Below, in pieces: positions 42,568 to 52,762 of a stretch of DNA of 64,000 nt. The notes beneath the pieces were generated by a model. The model was not told the DNA's origin and ran no database searches. It was given only the letters and a program-made list of their open reading frames with translations. The stretch lies in NCBI GenBank assembly GCA_963575745.1, contig CAUYUJ010017793.1, positions 616,001-680,000 of the forward strand, in the 5' to 3' direction. The position numbers and the translations under genes were made by a program. Numbering within the stretch: position 1 is the first letter of the stretch; each line of letters opens with the position of its first letter. The DNA comes from Prorocentrum cordatum (Eukaryota > Sar > Dinophyceae > Prorocentrales > Prorocentraceae).

Positions 42568-43758
42568 CTATCGCAGAGACACCGCTCCCTCGAATGGTGC
42601 CTCGGACTCCTCATCACAAACGCTCCGAAGGGTCACTTTCTCTAAAGGCATCCGCGAGAAATAGTCGACGCCCGTTTTATCGTCCATACTGACGTGCCCC
42701 TCCTGCATACCGTCAATTTGATATACATATGTCACAGCGTTCCCCTCAACGACGGGGTTGCAGGGCCCCCACCCGATCTGATGCAAGGTGCTCGTGTAGT
42801 TGGTTGCCTTCAGGGGGACGGGCCAGAAGTTCGTTTCGAGGCGGTCGTTGAAGAGCTCGAGGACCTGCGGGAACGTACTCCACGAGCCCACGGCCAGGTG
42901 CCTCGCGTTGATGATGGCGCAGGAGTCTTCCTCGAGCGACTCACTCTGCACGGCGAGCTTGGTCCCCAGATGCTCTCGCAACACCGAGATGCACGGGTGC
43001 GACATGTCCTTCTGAGTTATGACGCGGGCCGACTGGAATCCGTGGTCGGCGAGGACCTTCTTGAAGAAGCTGCACGACGCGTACATCGCGTACGGGGACA
43101 CCTGCGTCCTGTTTGCGAAATTCCTCGCGTCCCCGTTGCGCAGGTGTATTGTCAGCTCACGGATATCGTGGGCGTCGTCCTGCCGGGCACGCTCCTCCAT
43201 GCACGCCTGACGCCAGTTGTCGCTCATGAGGGGCCGCAGGTGCTGCGCCGCTGTCTGGCGGAACAAGCTCTTCGTCACAGCCAAGCAGCGGCCGAAGAAC
43301 GACTTCATGTTGAGAAAGTTGCAGTCGAGCTTCAAATCAGGGCGTGGCGTGATCTTGATCTCCTTGGGAAGATTCAAGATATCAAACGCCCTGCAGGCCT
43401 TGGACTTGTCGTGACACGCTACCTCTTTGGCCTCGGGCAGGACCAGCGTCGATAACCCCTCCATCTGACAGAACAATATCGCGTTCACCAGCTGAATTAT
43501 GTTGTTGCCCATTCGCCCGTACCACGTCTTCAACGCGATCGACCCTTGTTTAGCGTTGATGACCACATCACCTGACGGCACGTCTTCATCGTCGGCGTCT
43601 ATCTCCTCCCCACTCGCCTGTGGCGTCCATTCCTCGCGCTTCACACCCTTCTCAGACCGTTCCAAGCTGACGCGGTCCGCCGCCGAGGCGTCCAAGATCT
43701 GCACGCCTTGTGAAATTGAGAGGAAAGTCACGGTAATGACAGCGCGGACGGCGGCCAT
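42568..43758 (-). CDS. Fucosyltransferase-like glycosyltransferase (GT11-like), intronless
   Basis: An intact 396-codon frame with ATG at 43758-43756, 50 nt after the spliced leader, and TAG at 42568-42570. Residues 4-18 form a hydrophobic signal or anchor segment; residues 28-66 are a charged linker. Residues 80-93 (YGRMGNNIIQLVNA) match the GDP-fucose-type G-R-[LM]-G-N-x-x-x-Q box of alpha-1,2-fucosyltransferases, and residues 204-210 (IHLRNGD) match the H-x-R-x-G-D box. AVGSWSTFPQVLEL (289-302) sits where that family has its third motif. It would act in the secretory pathway, transferring fucose or a related sugar to glycans. Sugar specificity cannot be read. It is the only intact conventional gene in the window. 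An upstream ATG at 43772-43770 opens a 3-codon frame. Confidence 0.78.
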   Translation of the reverse strand: MAAVRAVITVTFLSISQGVQILDASAADRVSLERSEKGVKREEWTPQASGEEIDADDEDVPSGDVVINAKQGSIALKTWYGRMGNNIIQLVNAILFCQMEGLSTLVLPEAKEVACHDKSKACRAFDILNLPKEIKITPRPDLKLDCNFLNMKSFFGRCLAVTKSLFRQTAAQHLRPLMSDNWRQACMEERARQDDAHDIRELTIHLRNGDARNFANRTQVSPYAMYASCSFFKKVLADHGFQSARVITQKDMSHPCISVLREHLGTKLAVQSESLEEDSCAIINARHLAVGSWSTFPQVLELFNDRLETNFWPVPLKATNYTSTLHQIGWGPCNPVVEGNAVTYVYQIDGMQEGHVSMDDKTGVDYFSRMPLEKVTLRSVCDEESEAPFEGAVSLR

Positions 43759-43808
43759 CCTGTCACGACAACATGGAAAAAAAAACAGTACTTCACTTCA
43801 GCATACAG

Positions 43809-43830
43809 CTTGAGCCAAAATGGCTACGGA
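43809..43830 (-). other. Genomic copy of the dinoflagellate spliced leader
   Basis: The minus strand reads T, then CCGTAGCCATTTTGGCTCAA, then G: all 22 positions of the DinoSL consensus (first base any of T, A, G). DinoSL is normally added to mRNAs by trans-splicing and is not present in gene loci, so a copy directly before a coding sequence records a reverse-transcribed, trans-spliced mRNA. Confidence 0.95.
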
Positions 43831-45030
43831 GGTTTTTGAGGGATCTGGGCATTTGTTTCTTCTCGGCATTCCGACGGCTCAAGACGGCCCAAGAGGCCCC
43901 CAAGATCGCCCCAAGATCGCCCACGAGGCCTCCAAGATGGCCCCATGACGGCCCAAGAGGCCCCCTAAGACGGCCCCAAGGGGGCCCCAAGAGGCCTCCA
44001 AGACGCCACGATCGCCTCCAAGACGGCTAAGATGGCCCCAAGATGCCTCCAAGACTGCCCAAGATGCATCCAAGACGGCCTAAGATGGCCTCCAAGATGC
44101 CTCCAAGACGGCCACGATCGCCTCCAAGACGGCTAAGATGGCCACAAGATGCCTCAAAGACGGCCCAAGATGCACCCAAGACGGCCTTAGATGGGCCCAA
44201 AAAGCCCCCAAGAGCCTCCAAGACGGCCCAAGAGGCCTCCAAGAGGTCCTCCAGGAGGGTCCGAAGATACCAAAATCATTAATTGTCCATCGGTATTTGA
44301 AGGATTTGGGCATTTGTTTATTATCGGCATTCCGACGGCTCAAAACGGCCCCAGGAGGCCCTCAAGATCGCCCCAAGATCGCCCACGAGGCCTCCAAGAT
44401 GGCCCCCTGACGGCCCAAGAGGCCCCCTAAGACGGCCCCAAGAGGCCCCCAAGAGGCCTTCAAGACGGCCAAAGTGGCCTCCAAGACGGCTGAGATGGCC
44501 CCAAGATGCCTCCAATACGGCCCAAGATGCATCGAAGAAGGCCTCAGACGGCCCGAGAGGCCCCCAAGAGGCGCCCAAGACGGCCCAAGAGGCCTCCAAG
44601 AGGTCGTCCAGGAGGGCCCGAAGAGATCAAAACCATCGTTGTCCCTTAAGGTTTTGAAGGATGTTGGCACTTGTTCCTTTTCAACAGCGACGGAGAGACC
44701 ATACAGGACCTCGAAGTCCACAAGCGATCCCCCCAAGACGGACAAGATGGCCTCCCAGACTGTCTCAAGACGCCTCCAAGACGGCCAGCGTGGCCGAAGA
44801 TGGCCTCCAAGATGCGTCCAAGATGATCAAGATGGCCCCACGAAGCCCCAATATAGTTCAAAAGTGGTTTCCAAGACAGTCCCAACATGCCTCCAAGACC
44901 GCAAAAAACGGCCAAACAAATACCCAGAGTAGCCCAAGAGGCTCCCAAGAGGCCTCCTCCTCCCTTCTCCTTCTTCCTCCCTTTCTTCTCCTTCCTCCTC
45001 CCCCACCGTGTTCCCCGAACGCTTTCCAAG
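43831..45030. repeat. CCAAGAnGGCC composite repeat, cluster 5
   Basis: Plus orientation. Cores occur at 43831 (right half), 44270 and 44630. It ends in a TCC/TTC-rich stretch (44955-45000) and a partial module (GCTTTCCAAGCCGATTCAGG at 45020). No gene found. Confidence 0.85.
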
Positions 45031-45864
45031 CCGATTCAGGGAATCTGTCGATCCGCGGGTCGAGAGCGCACCTCTTCCGGTCGAAGCTAAGCGGGCCGCG
45101 CACATTTTGAATTAACGAGAGGGGGCAAGGAGGGGCCTCACATCAAGGCCAGGAAGGGGCAAAGCCCCAGAATCAGGCGGTGCCGAAGACGATGCGCTGG
45201 CAAAGGAACGCCTTGGAAGAGAACCGGGCGGCGAAGTACCAGAAGAAGCAAAATGCTGTGGTTGGTGGTGCCGTCAACGGCGCGTCTTACACCAGCCTCA
45301 AGTAGCGGCAGGAGAGGACTCGCCTTGTATCCTAGAGGCGACGACCAGGGAAGGTAGGGAGCATCGCTGAGCCGAAATGCAAAGTTGTGCCACCGAACAG
45401 GATGCGGGAGCAGGGCCGTGGTTGTGCAAGGTGCCACAGATCCACGGCGCGGGAGCCACCGTCTGAGGCGCGGCAGCCAGGACATGCCAGGCAGATGCCG
45501 CATATGACGACCGACAGGGTGCCCGTGTGCTGCAGGGTGGAAGCCTGCCCTGCAGTGGCAAACGCGTGGGATCGGGCCGAAGCCGCGCTCTGCGCTACTG
45601 TTGTCCGCGGTGCCCAGGGCCGGGCCAGGGCCGCGCTGCGCCCAGGACCGCGGGGCCGCCGAGGCGGCAAGGTGCGCGCGAGTGCCGGGCACTGGGCCGA
45701 AGCCGCGCAGTGCTGGGCGCGGCCGCCATGCGGGAGGGGGGGTAGCGAACGGGGAGGGGGAAAGCGGGCAGGGAGGAGAAGGGCCGACCAGGCGGGCCAG
45801 CCAGCGCCAGGGCAGCCCCGCGCCGGCAGCCGGGCGTCACCGCCAGTTGCCGGAGGCAGGCGGA

Positions 45865-46530
45865 TCCTGCAAAATCAGGGGGGACTAACCGTCCAATGTT
45901 CAAGTAAAGGGGAAGGAGGGCGGGGGAGGGCAAGTTGCCGAAGGCGCCGAACAGGTCGCACTCGAAGAAGAGCGCCGTGATGCGTTGCCAGGGACAGGAG
46001 GGGCGGTTCGGACGTGGTGCCCGAGGTCAAGACAATCGTTAGAAGCATTGAGGTGCGTCAGCGCTTGGGCGCTGCATTCCGTGCCAGTGTCCGAGGACCC
46101 GGAGCTGCGTAGCGGGCCGCCCCCCGCGCCCGTTGTCTTTGGCCGTATCCTGGTTCCGCCAGATTCCTGATACGATGTCGCAGTTGCTGCGGGATCAGGG
46201 GGGACTAACCGCCCCATCACCAGGTGCGCAAGAGGAGGGGAGGAGGGGGAGACAGGGCCAGACGCCGTAGAAGGCGACAAACAGGTCGCACCCGACGAAT
46301 AGCGCCCAGAGGCCTGCCAAGGACAGAAGGGGCGGTTGGTTCGGCACCCTGGGCGGCGGCGTCAGGGGGAGCGTTCAGGGCACGTCAGCGCCTGGGGCCC
46401 TTTCCGGTCCAGTTGTCGGTGTACCCAGAGCTGCGTGCTGGGCCGCCCCCGCGCCCCTCGCCTTTGGCCACCTCCCGCTTCCGCTGGAACTCCTGCCACA
46501 GGGTGTTTTCGCGGCCCCAGTCGACGTAGA
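45865..46530. repeat. ~330-bp imperfect direct duplication
   Basis: AATCAGGGGGGACTAACCG at 45873 recurs as GATCAGGGGGGACTAACCG at 46193. GAACAGGTCGCACTCGA at ~45946 recurs as CAAACAGGTCGCACCCGA at ~46280, and the CGTCAGCGC..CCGGGCCGCCCCC parts at ~46050 and ~46385 also match. The two units are offset by 320-335 bases. From 45031 to 45865 I see no gene or repeat I can support. Confidence 0.7.
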
Positions 46531-47696
46531 CGCCCGCGTTCCGGGACCAGGCGCCCACGTCGTAGCGGCTGCGTGCCATTTCATCCAGGAAGCGGTCGAT
46601 CATGTCGGGCTTACAGCAGGACGGGTCGAACTTGACTTGGCCCCTGGTCTTGCCCTTTTCCTGGCCCACGTGCCTGTACCAGGAGTGCCAGGCTGCGGTG
46701 AAGTAGTAGCCCCCCTCGCCCTTCAGCCTTTTCAAGTGGGCGGCCGCCGTCTCGCCCGGGCGTCTCGGCCAGCTGGCGCGGCGGTCTTCCCAGTGGCGGT
46801 TGTGGTCAGGGCGGCGGCGCTTATCCTTGTTCTGTTCAGGGTTGCGGCGATCGTCGCATCGCTGCCAGGAGCCCCACCCTCCGCTCCCGTCGCGATCGCG
46901 GTCTCGGTCGCGGTCGCGCTCTCTGGCTCGGCCCCTTATCGCCGGTGCCCCTGGACGGGCACCGAGCCGTGCTCTCGCATCGGCCCCAGAGACCCGGCCC
47001 ACTCCCCCTGCCGCGCGCGCCACCGCACTCGCGCGGAGGATGGGGGTCGGGCGCGGTGCGACCGGCACCTGCGGCCGCAATCTGGAGCGGTGTGCGCGGG
47101 GCGCGGGCGTCGGCGCTGGTCACCGCCGGCTCGCCCTGTCCCGTGGACCCGTCGGCCTGGCGGGCCTGGCGCGGCGCGGCGGTGCCGCGTTCAGGGCTGC
47201 TGCGCCGCACCTCCCGGAAGCTCGTCCCGATGTGGACCTGCCGATGTGCTCCAGGGTCTGGGGAAGGTGAGACCGCTTGGACTACGCCAGCGGCCTCCGC
47301 CAGCCTCTGAGCCGGATCCTCCTCCTGGTCTTTGGAGGTGTAGTCGGGGATATCCTCCTTGGTGTGGTCGCACGGCGGCGGCTCGTGCGCGGGGTCCCGT
47401 GCGACATCCCGTGGAGCGCGGGACTGGGGCCTGGACTTGGGCTGAGCCCCCTCCGCGGACGCCGCTGCGACGGTTCCAGGGTCGGCGCCGAGCCAGCAGC
47501 TGGCAGGGGCCGATGGCGCCTGCGGTGCTTGCGCCTTGTCGGGGGCCCCCTCCAGGAAGGCGGCCGCGCGGCTCGCCGCACTGCCGCGTAGGATGTCGGC
47601 GCGTAGCGTCTTAGTCCCAGCACCCCAGATTTCAAGCCACTCGTTGCCTGTTTGGACGACCAGGAATCGTTGCCCGCCCTCCGTGCGGATCTGCAC
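46385..47696 (-). pseudogene. Unknown frames with an Arg-Asp repeat
   Basis: Frames 46836-47696 (286 codons) and 46385-47080 (231 codons) overlap. The first begins RTEGGQRFLVVQTGNEWLEI, folded-looking, then turns Pro/Ala/Asp-rich. The second carries RERDRDRDRDRDG (~46870-46910), an RD dipeptide run as in some RNA-binding proteins, then HLKRLKGEGGYYFTAAWHSW and CCKPDMIDRFLDEMARSRYD, folded-looking. No family recognised. The 3' end overlaps the ~330-bp duplication. Confidence 0.4.
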
Positions 47697-49213
47697 GTCG
47701 CGGATCGGTCCGAATACTGCTCCGTCCAGGGGCTACGCGAACAGGGAGGGGCTCGGTGCTCTGCGCCGCTGCAAACCACCTGGCTCGGGGGAGGGTGTCG
47801 TTCCGGATGACCGCGTAGTCGCCGCCCACGATATCTGGGCTGTCAATCATGATCGGGCGGGAGGGGGCCTCGAGGGGTTTGTCCGGGACTCGTCCTTGCC
47901 GCCGGTCGCGGTCGCGATGCGCGCGCTCCAGGCGGGAATCAGGGACTGCGATGACAACTGGTGGGGCCCCCGCGGACTTGGCAGCAGCGGGGCGCGCCCT
48001 GGGTGGGATCGAGGCCGGCTCGCTGTCACTCGGCGCGGGCGGTGGCGTTTCCGCCGCTGTCTGCGGGGCGGCTGCGGTGTCCCCGTGCCGCTCAGGGGCG
48101 CGCGTGGCGCAGAGAGGCTGCGCGCGCTGGGTCATAGGCTGGTAGAAGAGCAGCCCCTTGTCCACGGCTCTGACGTCGGCGGTCGCTACGAATGCCTCCA
48201 GGACCGGTCGCGAGTAGGCCAAGGGCGCGGGGCCGAAACTCACGCGGCTGGCGCGGATGCGCTGCTCCCATTGCGCGCCAAGGTCGCCGCCGCCATTGCC
48301 TGCGCCCGCCGTCAGGAAGCTCACCAGGTGCACGAAGGCGGCGCGGTCGTGGTCCCATTGCCCCTGCGGGGAGAAGGTATCAGAGACGACCTCTCCATAG
48401 ACCCAGCTCAGGAACTCGTCGTAGGCCTCTGCGCCCCATCCGCTTGGGTCCGAGCTCCGCGCCCGGGCGCGCCCCGTCTCGGAGGCCCCCTGCGAGGCCC
48501 AATTGGTCCACTGTCGGTGGTGCTGACAAGCCAGAGTGACATGTTGCTGTATCACTTCACGCTGCAGGCAGCCCAGGGCGGCCGCGTCGCTCCCAGACTC
48601 GAGCCCCGCGATGGAGCGGGCCGTCAGCTCGGGGCCGCTGGGCGGGCCCACGGCGGGGCGCCCCAGGCTCTGGACGCGGGCCCTGGCGCCCTCAGGGTCG
48701 GCCGCGGCCTGCCCCACGACGGGCTCGCGGAGCCGGCTGGGGACAGGGTGCAGATCAAGGGCCGCCGCGTCCCGTGCCAAGCACGGGCAGGCCTCCACCG
48801 CATGCTGGCCCAGCTGCACGACGTAGGCGAGTAGCTGCTGTCGGTGCGCCAGGGGCGGGTAGCGCTTGGTGAGGGCATGGTCGGCGCAGCATCTCTCCCA
48901 GCTGTCGCTCATTCCGCCTTGGCCGACCAGCCACGCCACCACGTGCCCAAGGAAGCACTGCTCCGCGTCGAATGTCCAATGTGGCCAGTCGAGCAGGGAG
49001 TTGTCGGGGATGGCGCCTTGGGGCCAGATCGCGCGGAGGACCTTTTCGCAGGTAGTTGTCGGAGAGCAGCTGCTGGCTGCATACTGCGGCGTGGTCGCCG
49101 TCGTCGTCCAGGGCGGTGTCGACCAGGTGTCTATAGTGCTGATCTACCCCGAAGCCCAAGTGTCGCAGGTACCAAACGTGTGTGCGTAGGCCATCTGGCC
49201 CTAGGTCGCCCAC
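47632..49213 (-). pseudogene. Unknown 436-codon frame and upstream partner
   Basis: Frames 48755-49213 and 47632-48942 overlap and appear to be one product with a frameshift at ~48900. The first 250 residues of the longer frame look folded and helical (HRQQLLAYVVQLGQHAVEAC, EAYDEFLSWVYGEVVSDTFS, AFVHLVSFLTAG); the rest is Pro/Ala/Asp/Arg linker. No family recognised. It lies on the same strand as the LINE enzymes. Confidence 0.4.
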
Positions 49214-49386
49214 GCAATTGGTGGGCCGAACGGGCGTGTTGGGCCGAGCCCATACAGGTATCTGTGGAACCCACCTGCGGAGGGCTGTACGGGGGCTGTT
49301 GGACTGATCGGTGGGCGCCAGGCGCCGGTCCTTGCTGGGCCTTGGGCTGCATGTGGGGTCAGGGGTACGGGTGTTGCGCCCGTCTG

Positions 49387-50235
49387 TCAGGGGGGCGTCG
49401 TCCTGCTGGGGCCAGCCCCTGGTCGCAGGCTGCGGGGCTCGCTGTGCTGCCGCGCTGGTAGCTGCGTCTGTAGGTTTGGCCTCGCCGCTGCCTGCGCCCC
49501 CAGCGTCCGGGCTCTCATATTTGCCACGACCCGTACGTGCGTGTGCCTGGCCGTCATCCTTCGCGTCCAGGCGCGTCGCTGTCGCTCGTCATTCGGCCGA
49601 GGCGGCGGTGCGCCGCGAAGGCGCTCCTGGTTGGCGCGCGCCTCCTGATCCCAGGCGGCAGCCCGCCGTTGCACGCCCTGCCGGCCGGGGCGCAGTGCGA
49701 CCCCCGCAGGGGCGGCAGGGATTCCGGGCAGCGCGGCGAGGGGCTTGGCTCCGTGGCCAGGGTATACCGCAGGGCCGTACATTTCGAGCACGCGTCGCAC
49801 TGCGGACGGGGCCGTATCCGATTGGTGGATCAGGCAGTCCTCGCAGTACCAGCCTGCGTGCCAGCGCTTGGACAGGAACATCTCCTTCATGAGCTGGACC
49901 AGTGGAAACCCATGGACCAGGGTTAGGCCAGCGCGGAGGCCTTCAGGGTCAGCGGCGTGGCCATACATGCCGGGGATGGGCTGTCCAGACTGCCACCTGT
50001 GCCCTTCTGTGCCGGGCGGGCAGCCGTCGCACCGCCAAATGCCGACGTTGCTCGTGTGGAACAGGGAGATATGAGGCGGTCGTCGTTTGAGTTGCTGGCT
50101 GGTAGCGCGGTACCCACATTGAGCGGGTTCATGTCGCCGTCCAGTGGGACCAGGAGCTGCTCCAGGGGAGTGTCGCCCGTGGGTGTCGGCGTTGGGCAAC
50201 GTCCAGGCAGGGCACACGTGGTGCGCACCGGCATG
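49387..50235 (-). pseudogene. Cys-rich frame after the helicase-like fragment
   Basis: The 276-codon frame 49387-50217 holds HTSNVGIWRCDGCPPGTEGH and, ~45 residues on, KRWHAGWYCEDCLIHQSD: two C-x2-C pairs that could form one zinc site. The following 100 residues are Arg/Ala-rich. It may be the C-terminal part of the helicase product in another frame, but no helicase motif is readable. Confidence 0.4.
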
Positions 50236-50967
50236 TCATCGGGGCGATCGTTGATACGTCTGACCCGCTTCGCCCAGGAGGCAGATGAGGAACTTCTTGT
50301 CCCGCAGGTCGGCCCCCGCCTCGTGCGTGGCCAAGATCAGCTTCACCTCGGCTGCGATCTCGGTCCGGAACTTATGGAACCAATGCGCGTGATCCGTGGT
50401 TGTGACCTCGCCTTCCGGGATATTGTACGCTGCGGCGAACTTAGCGACGGGGGTGATCTTCCTGGCAGCGTTGCCCTTCACCTTGTCCTCGTGCGCGAGG
50501 CGCACGGCCAAGCGCGGGAACACGTCGCTACAGTTCGGAGTCAGGTTCTCCCCGATCTGCTCAGCCAGGGTGCCCATGGAGCCGCCGGTGCCACCGAAGC
50601 ACCCCACGTCCCATCCTGGGGCGAGGCACGACATGTAGGCGCCCGCGATGCAGGCCGCGACTTTGGCCTTACCTGTGCCGGGCGGCCCGTGGCACAGGGT
50701 GAGTGAGTTCTGGGTCGCAAGCACGCAGCGACGCTGGCCTTCGTTGGTTCGGTGCTGGTCACAGGTGCGGCTAAGGTGATGCTCCCGCGGGACAGGCAAC
50801 AGTCGCTGAAACACGCAGCCGGGGGACACGTCAGCCTGCTGGAGTGTCAGGGGCGGTTCGACCGCTCGTCCGCTGGCGCCGGGCTGGTCAGGGTCGTCAA
50901 CCTTGCGTTCCAGGGTGGCCGAGGCCTGCGCAAGCAGTCGATCCGCTGCCACACCTTGCGCGGGCAC
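50236..50967 (-). pseudogene. Superfamily-1 helicase-like ATPase fragment
   Basis: A 243-codon frame. Residues 75-101 read NEGQRRCVLATQNSLTLCHG then PPGTGKA: an N-x-x-Q motif followed by Walker A, as in UPF1/DNA2-type SF1 helicases, with Ala for the final Thr. Residues 232-237 (LGEAGQ) lie where Walker B D-E-A-x-Q is expected, with Gly for Asp. In between, ILATHEAGADLRDKKF resembles the strand before Walker B. Motifs III-VI are not visible downstream. Helicases of this kind unwind RNA or DNA; inside a LINE-like region this is unusual. Both key residues are changed, so it is inactive. Confidence 0.6.
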
Positions 50968-51253
50968 CGACAGAGCGCTGGCCTTGTTGTCGTGATCCTC
51001 GCGTCGGAAGACGATCGCCTAGACGATGGGCGGGAAGGCGGTGCCCCACAGGGCTGCCCTCTCGCACCCGGCCGAAAAGAATTCCCGGATCGCGGCATTG
51101 ACCTTGTTGAATTGGGCCATCCTCGTGGTGCGGTCGACTCTGTAGAAGGGTTGGCCAGGAATAGGTTTCCTGACGGTGGCGTCGCTGTCGTGGAAGGGCC
51201 CGTGCTTCTTGGCGCCGTGGTGGACCAGGGCTATGCCAAACGGGCAGCTGCGG

Positions 51254-52651
51254 TCAGCGCCCGAGACTTTGGCGCCAGGGGCTGGGGGCCAGACAAGGGG
51301 TTATCTCAGCAAAGAAATCCACCGTTGGTGAGGTCTTAGAGACCATGAGGGGATTGGGGGTGCCGGATACCACGTCGCGTTCCGCCCATTCCATGGCCCA
51401 CCTCTTGTCCCACAGGAGTAGGTAGCATTCGCTTTGGCCTTCTCGCTGGCCTCTGATCCGATCATGCAGTTGATATGTGCCCTGGCGACCTTTGAAATGC
51501 TCTCCACGCGAGAAGCAGGGGAAGACCTGCACGTCCAGAGCGCAGGTGGTCTTGCTGGCGATGGTCTGACGGGTCGTCGTGGTGCCGTCGTCAGGGGGCT
51601 CTACGTCCGCATAGAACTGGGTAAAGAAGACTCTTCTGAGCTCCTTGCCGCATGTCTGCAGCCTCCGCATCCAGTCTGACTGCAGCGGGACTGCTCCAGG
51701 GACGGGTCCGAGGCAGGGGCGCGACGCAGCGCTGCTTTTGACCATGCACCAGGGGGCGCTGCAGATGCTCTCGACTTTCTTGGCGAGCTGCGTGCGCCGT
51801 TCTTCGATGACGGGCGCCCCTGGCGAAGGTGGGGCCGGCGTTCCGGCCTTGGCGGGGCCTCTGGCTGGATCCGGGTAGCTCCCGGAGCCGCTAGGGCCGG
51901 CTGAGGAGGACGCGGCAGGGGGGGGCCGGGGAAGGGCTGATTGCACCGCGGGCGGAGGCCCGGGAGGGGGCGGCGGTACGTCGGCAGACGGTCCAGCCGA
52001 AGAACTGGACGCACCCCGCATGGCCAAGGAACCGGCCAGCGCTTGCCCTGCGTCGCGGAGCTCCTGCTCCTTCGCCTGTTCTTTGGGGCTGGTGGCCTTG
52101 GTCCAGGGAAATCGCACGTCCTCGTTGTTGATCACCAGCACCAGTGGGGGAGTGTAGTCTGGCCCGTCGTAGCACCCAAGAAAGCCGATCGGAATCCAGT
52201 CCCAGTCGGGCTCGTAGACGCAGGGATCGGCAGGGGACATCTCGTCGTCGTGGCCCCAGTCCCAGCACCAGCCTGGATACGGCACCCGCGGGGTGTCCGG
52301 CGTGGCTTCCCCCTCGGTCATGCCCCAAAGGTCGCCCCCCATCATGACCCGCTGGGGATCAGGGAGACCGTGGGGAGCTTCTCCTTCCATCTACATTGCG
52401 AGCTGGGTCTGCCTGCGCTGCCCCATGTGCTCGGTGGACGCGAAGTGGTGCTGGTCGTTGACCGCCTCGCCGCATTCGTCGCAGAGCCAGCCCCAGTGTC
52501 CACCGCCATTGTTGTCGTCCATGTAGGTCCAGCGAATGCCGGGGGCCACGCGGCACTTGAACACGATGCGCCCAAGTGCGTTCTTGAGTGGTTGTCGGCG
52601 GCAGGGAGCGGCGCGCGGCCAACTGGCCACGATCTTGGCCTTGGCCGCCAT
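51254..52651 (-). pseudogene. Zinc-finger frame and Pro/Ser-rich 378-codon frame
   Basis: The first frame (52391-52651, 86 codons) starts MAAKAKIVASWPR and carries LCDECGEAVNDQHHFASTEH, a C-x2-C..H-x5-H finger reminiscent of U1-type fingers. The second (51254-52390) carries WCWDWGHDDEMSPADPCVYE and DWDWIPIGFLGCYDGPDYTP, a Pro/Ser/Ala linker (residues ~150-215) and a folded-looking C-terminal half with FFTQFYADVEPPDD and TCALDVQVFPCF. Neither is a family I can name. The two frames abut, so they may be one product. Confidence 0.45.
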
Positions 52652-52762
52652 GGGGAATCAGGGGGGCAAAAGAAGCCCAACGTTCGGGTAGTAGCGGATA
52701 CAGGGGGCAGCGCCCCCGACCTTGGCGGGGGCGGAGCGAGCGGAGAAGACGAAGAAGGGGAA

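Larger units (their letters stand above)
42321..43830 (-). mobile_element. Spliced-leader-bearing processed retrocopy
   Basis: A ~1.5-kb block sits exactly inside a repeat core: the left half ends ..GAAGAGGCCAAAA at ~42320 and the right half resumes GGTTTTTGAGGGATCTGGGC at 43831. Its 5' end is the complete DinoSL sequence, and it holds one intronless reading frame with ~250 bases of 3' sequence. That is the structure of an mRNA copied back into the genome. I see no clear poly(A) (poly-T on plus) at the left end. Confidence 0.82.

Noticed and set aside
45138-45692. 184-codon frame as a host gene
   Set aside because: No motif, GC-driven open frames on both strands, and no leader, signal or repeat of conserved sequence.
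52391-52651. Classical C2H2 transcription-factor finger
   Set aside because: Cys-Cys to His-His spacing is shorter than the standard finger; described only as U1-like.
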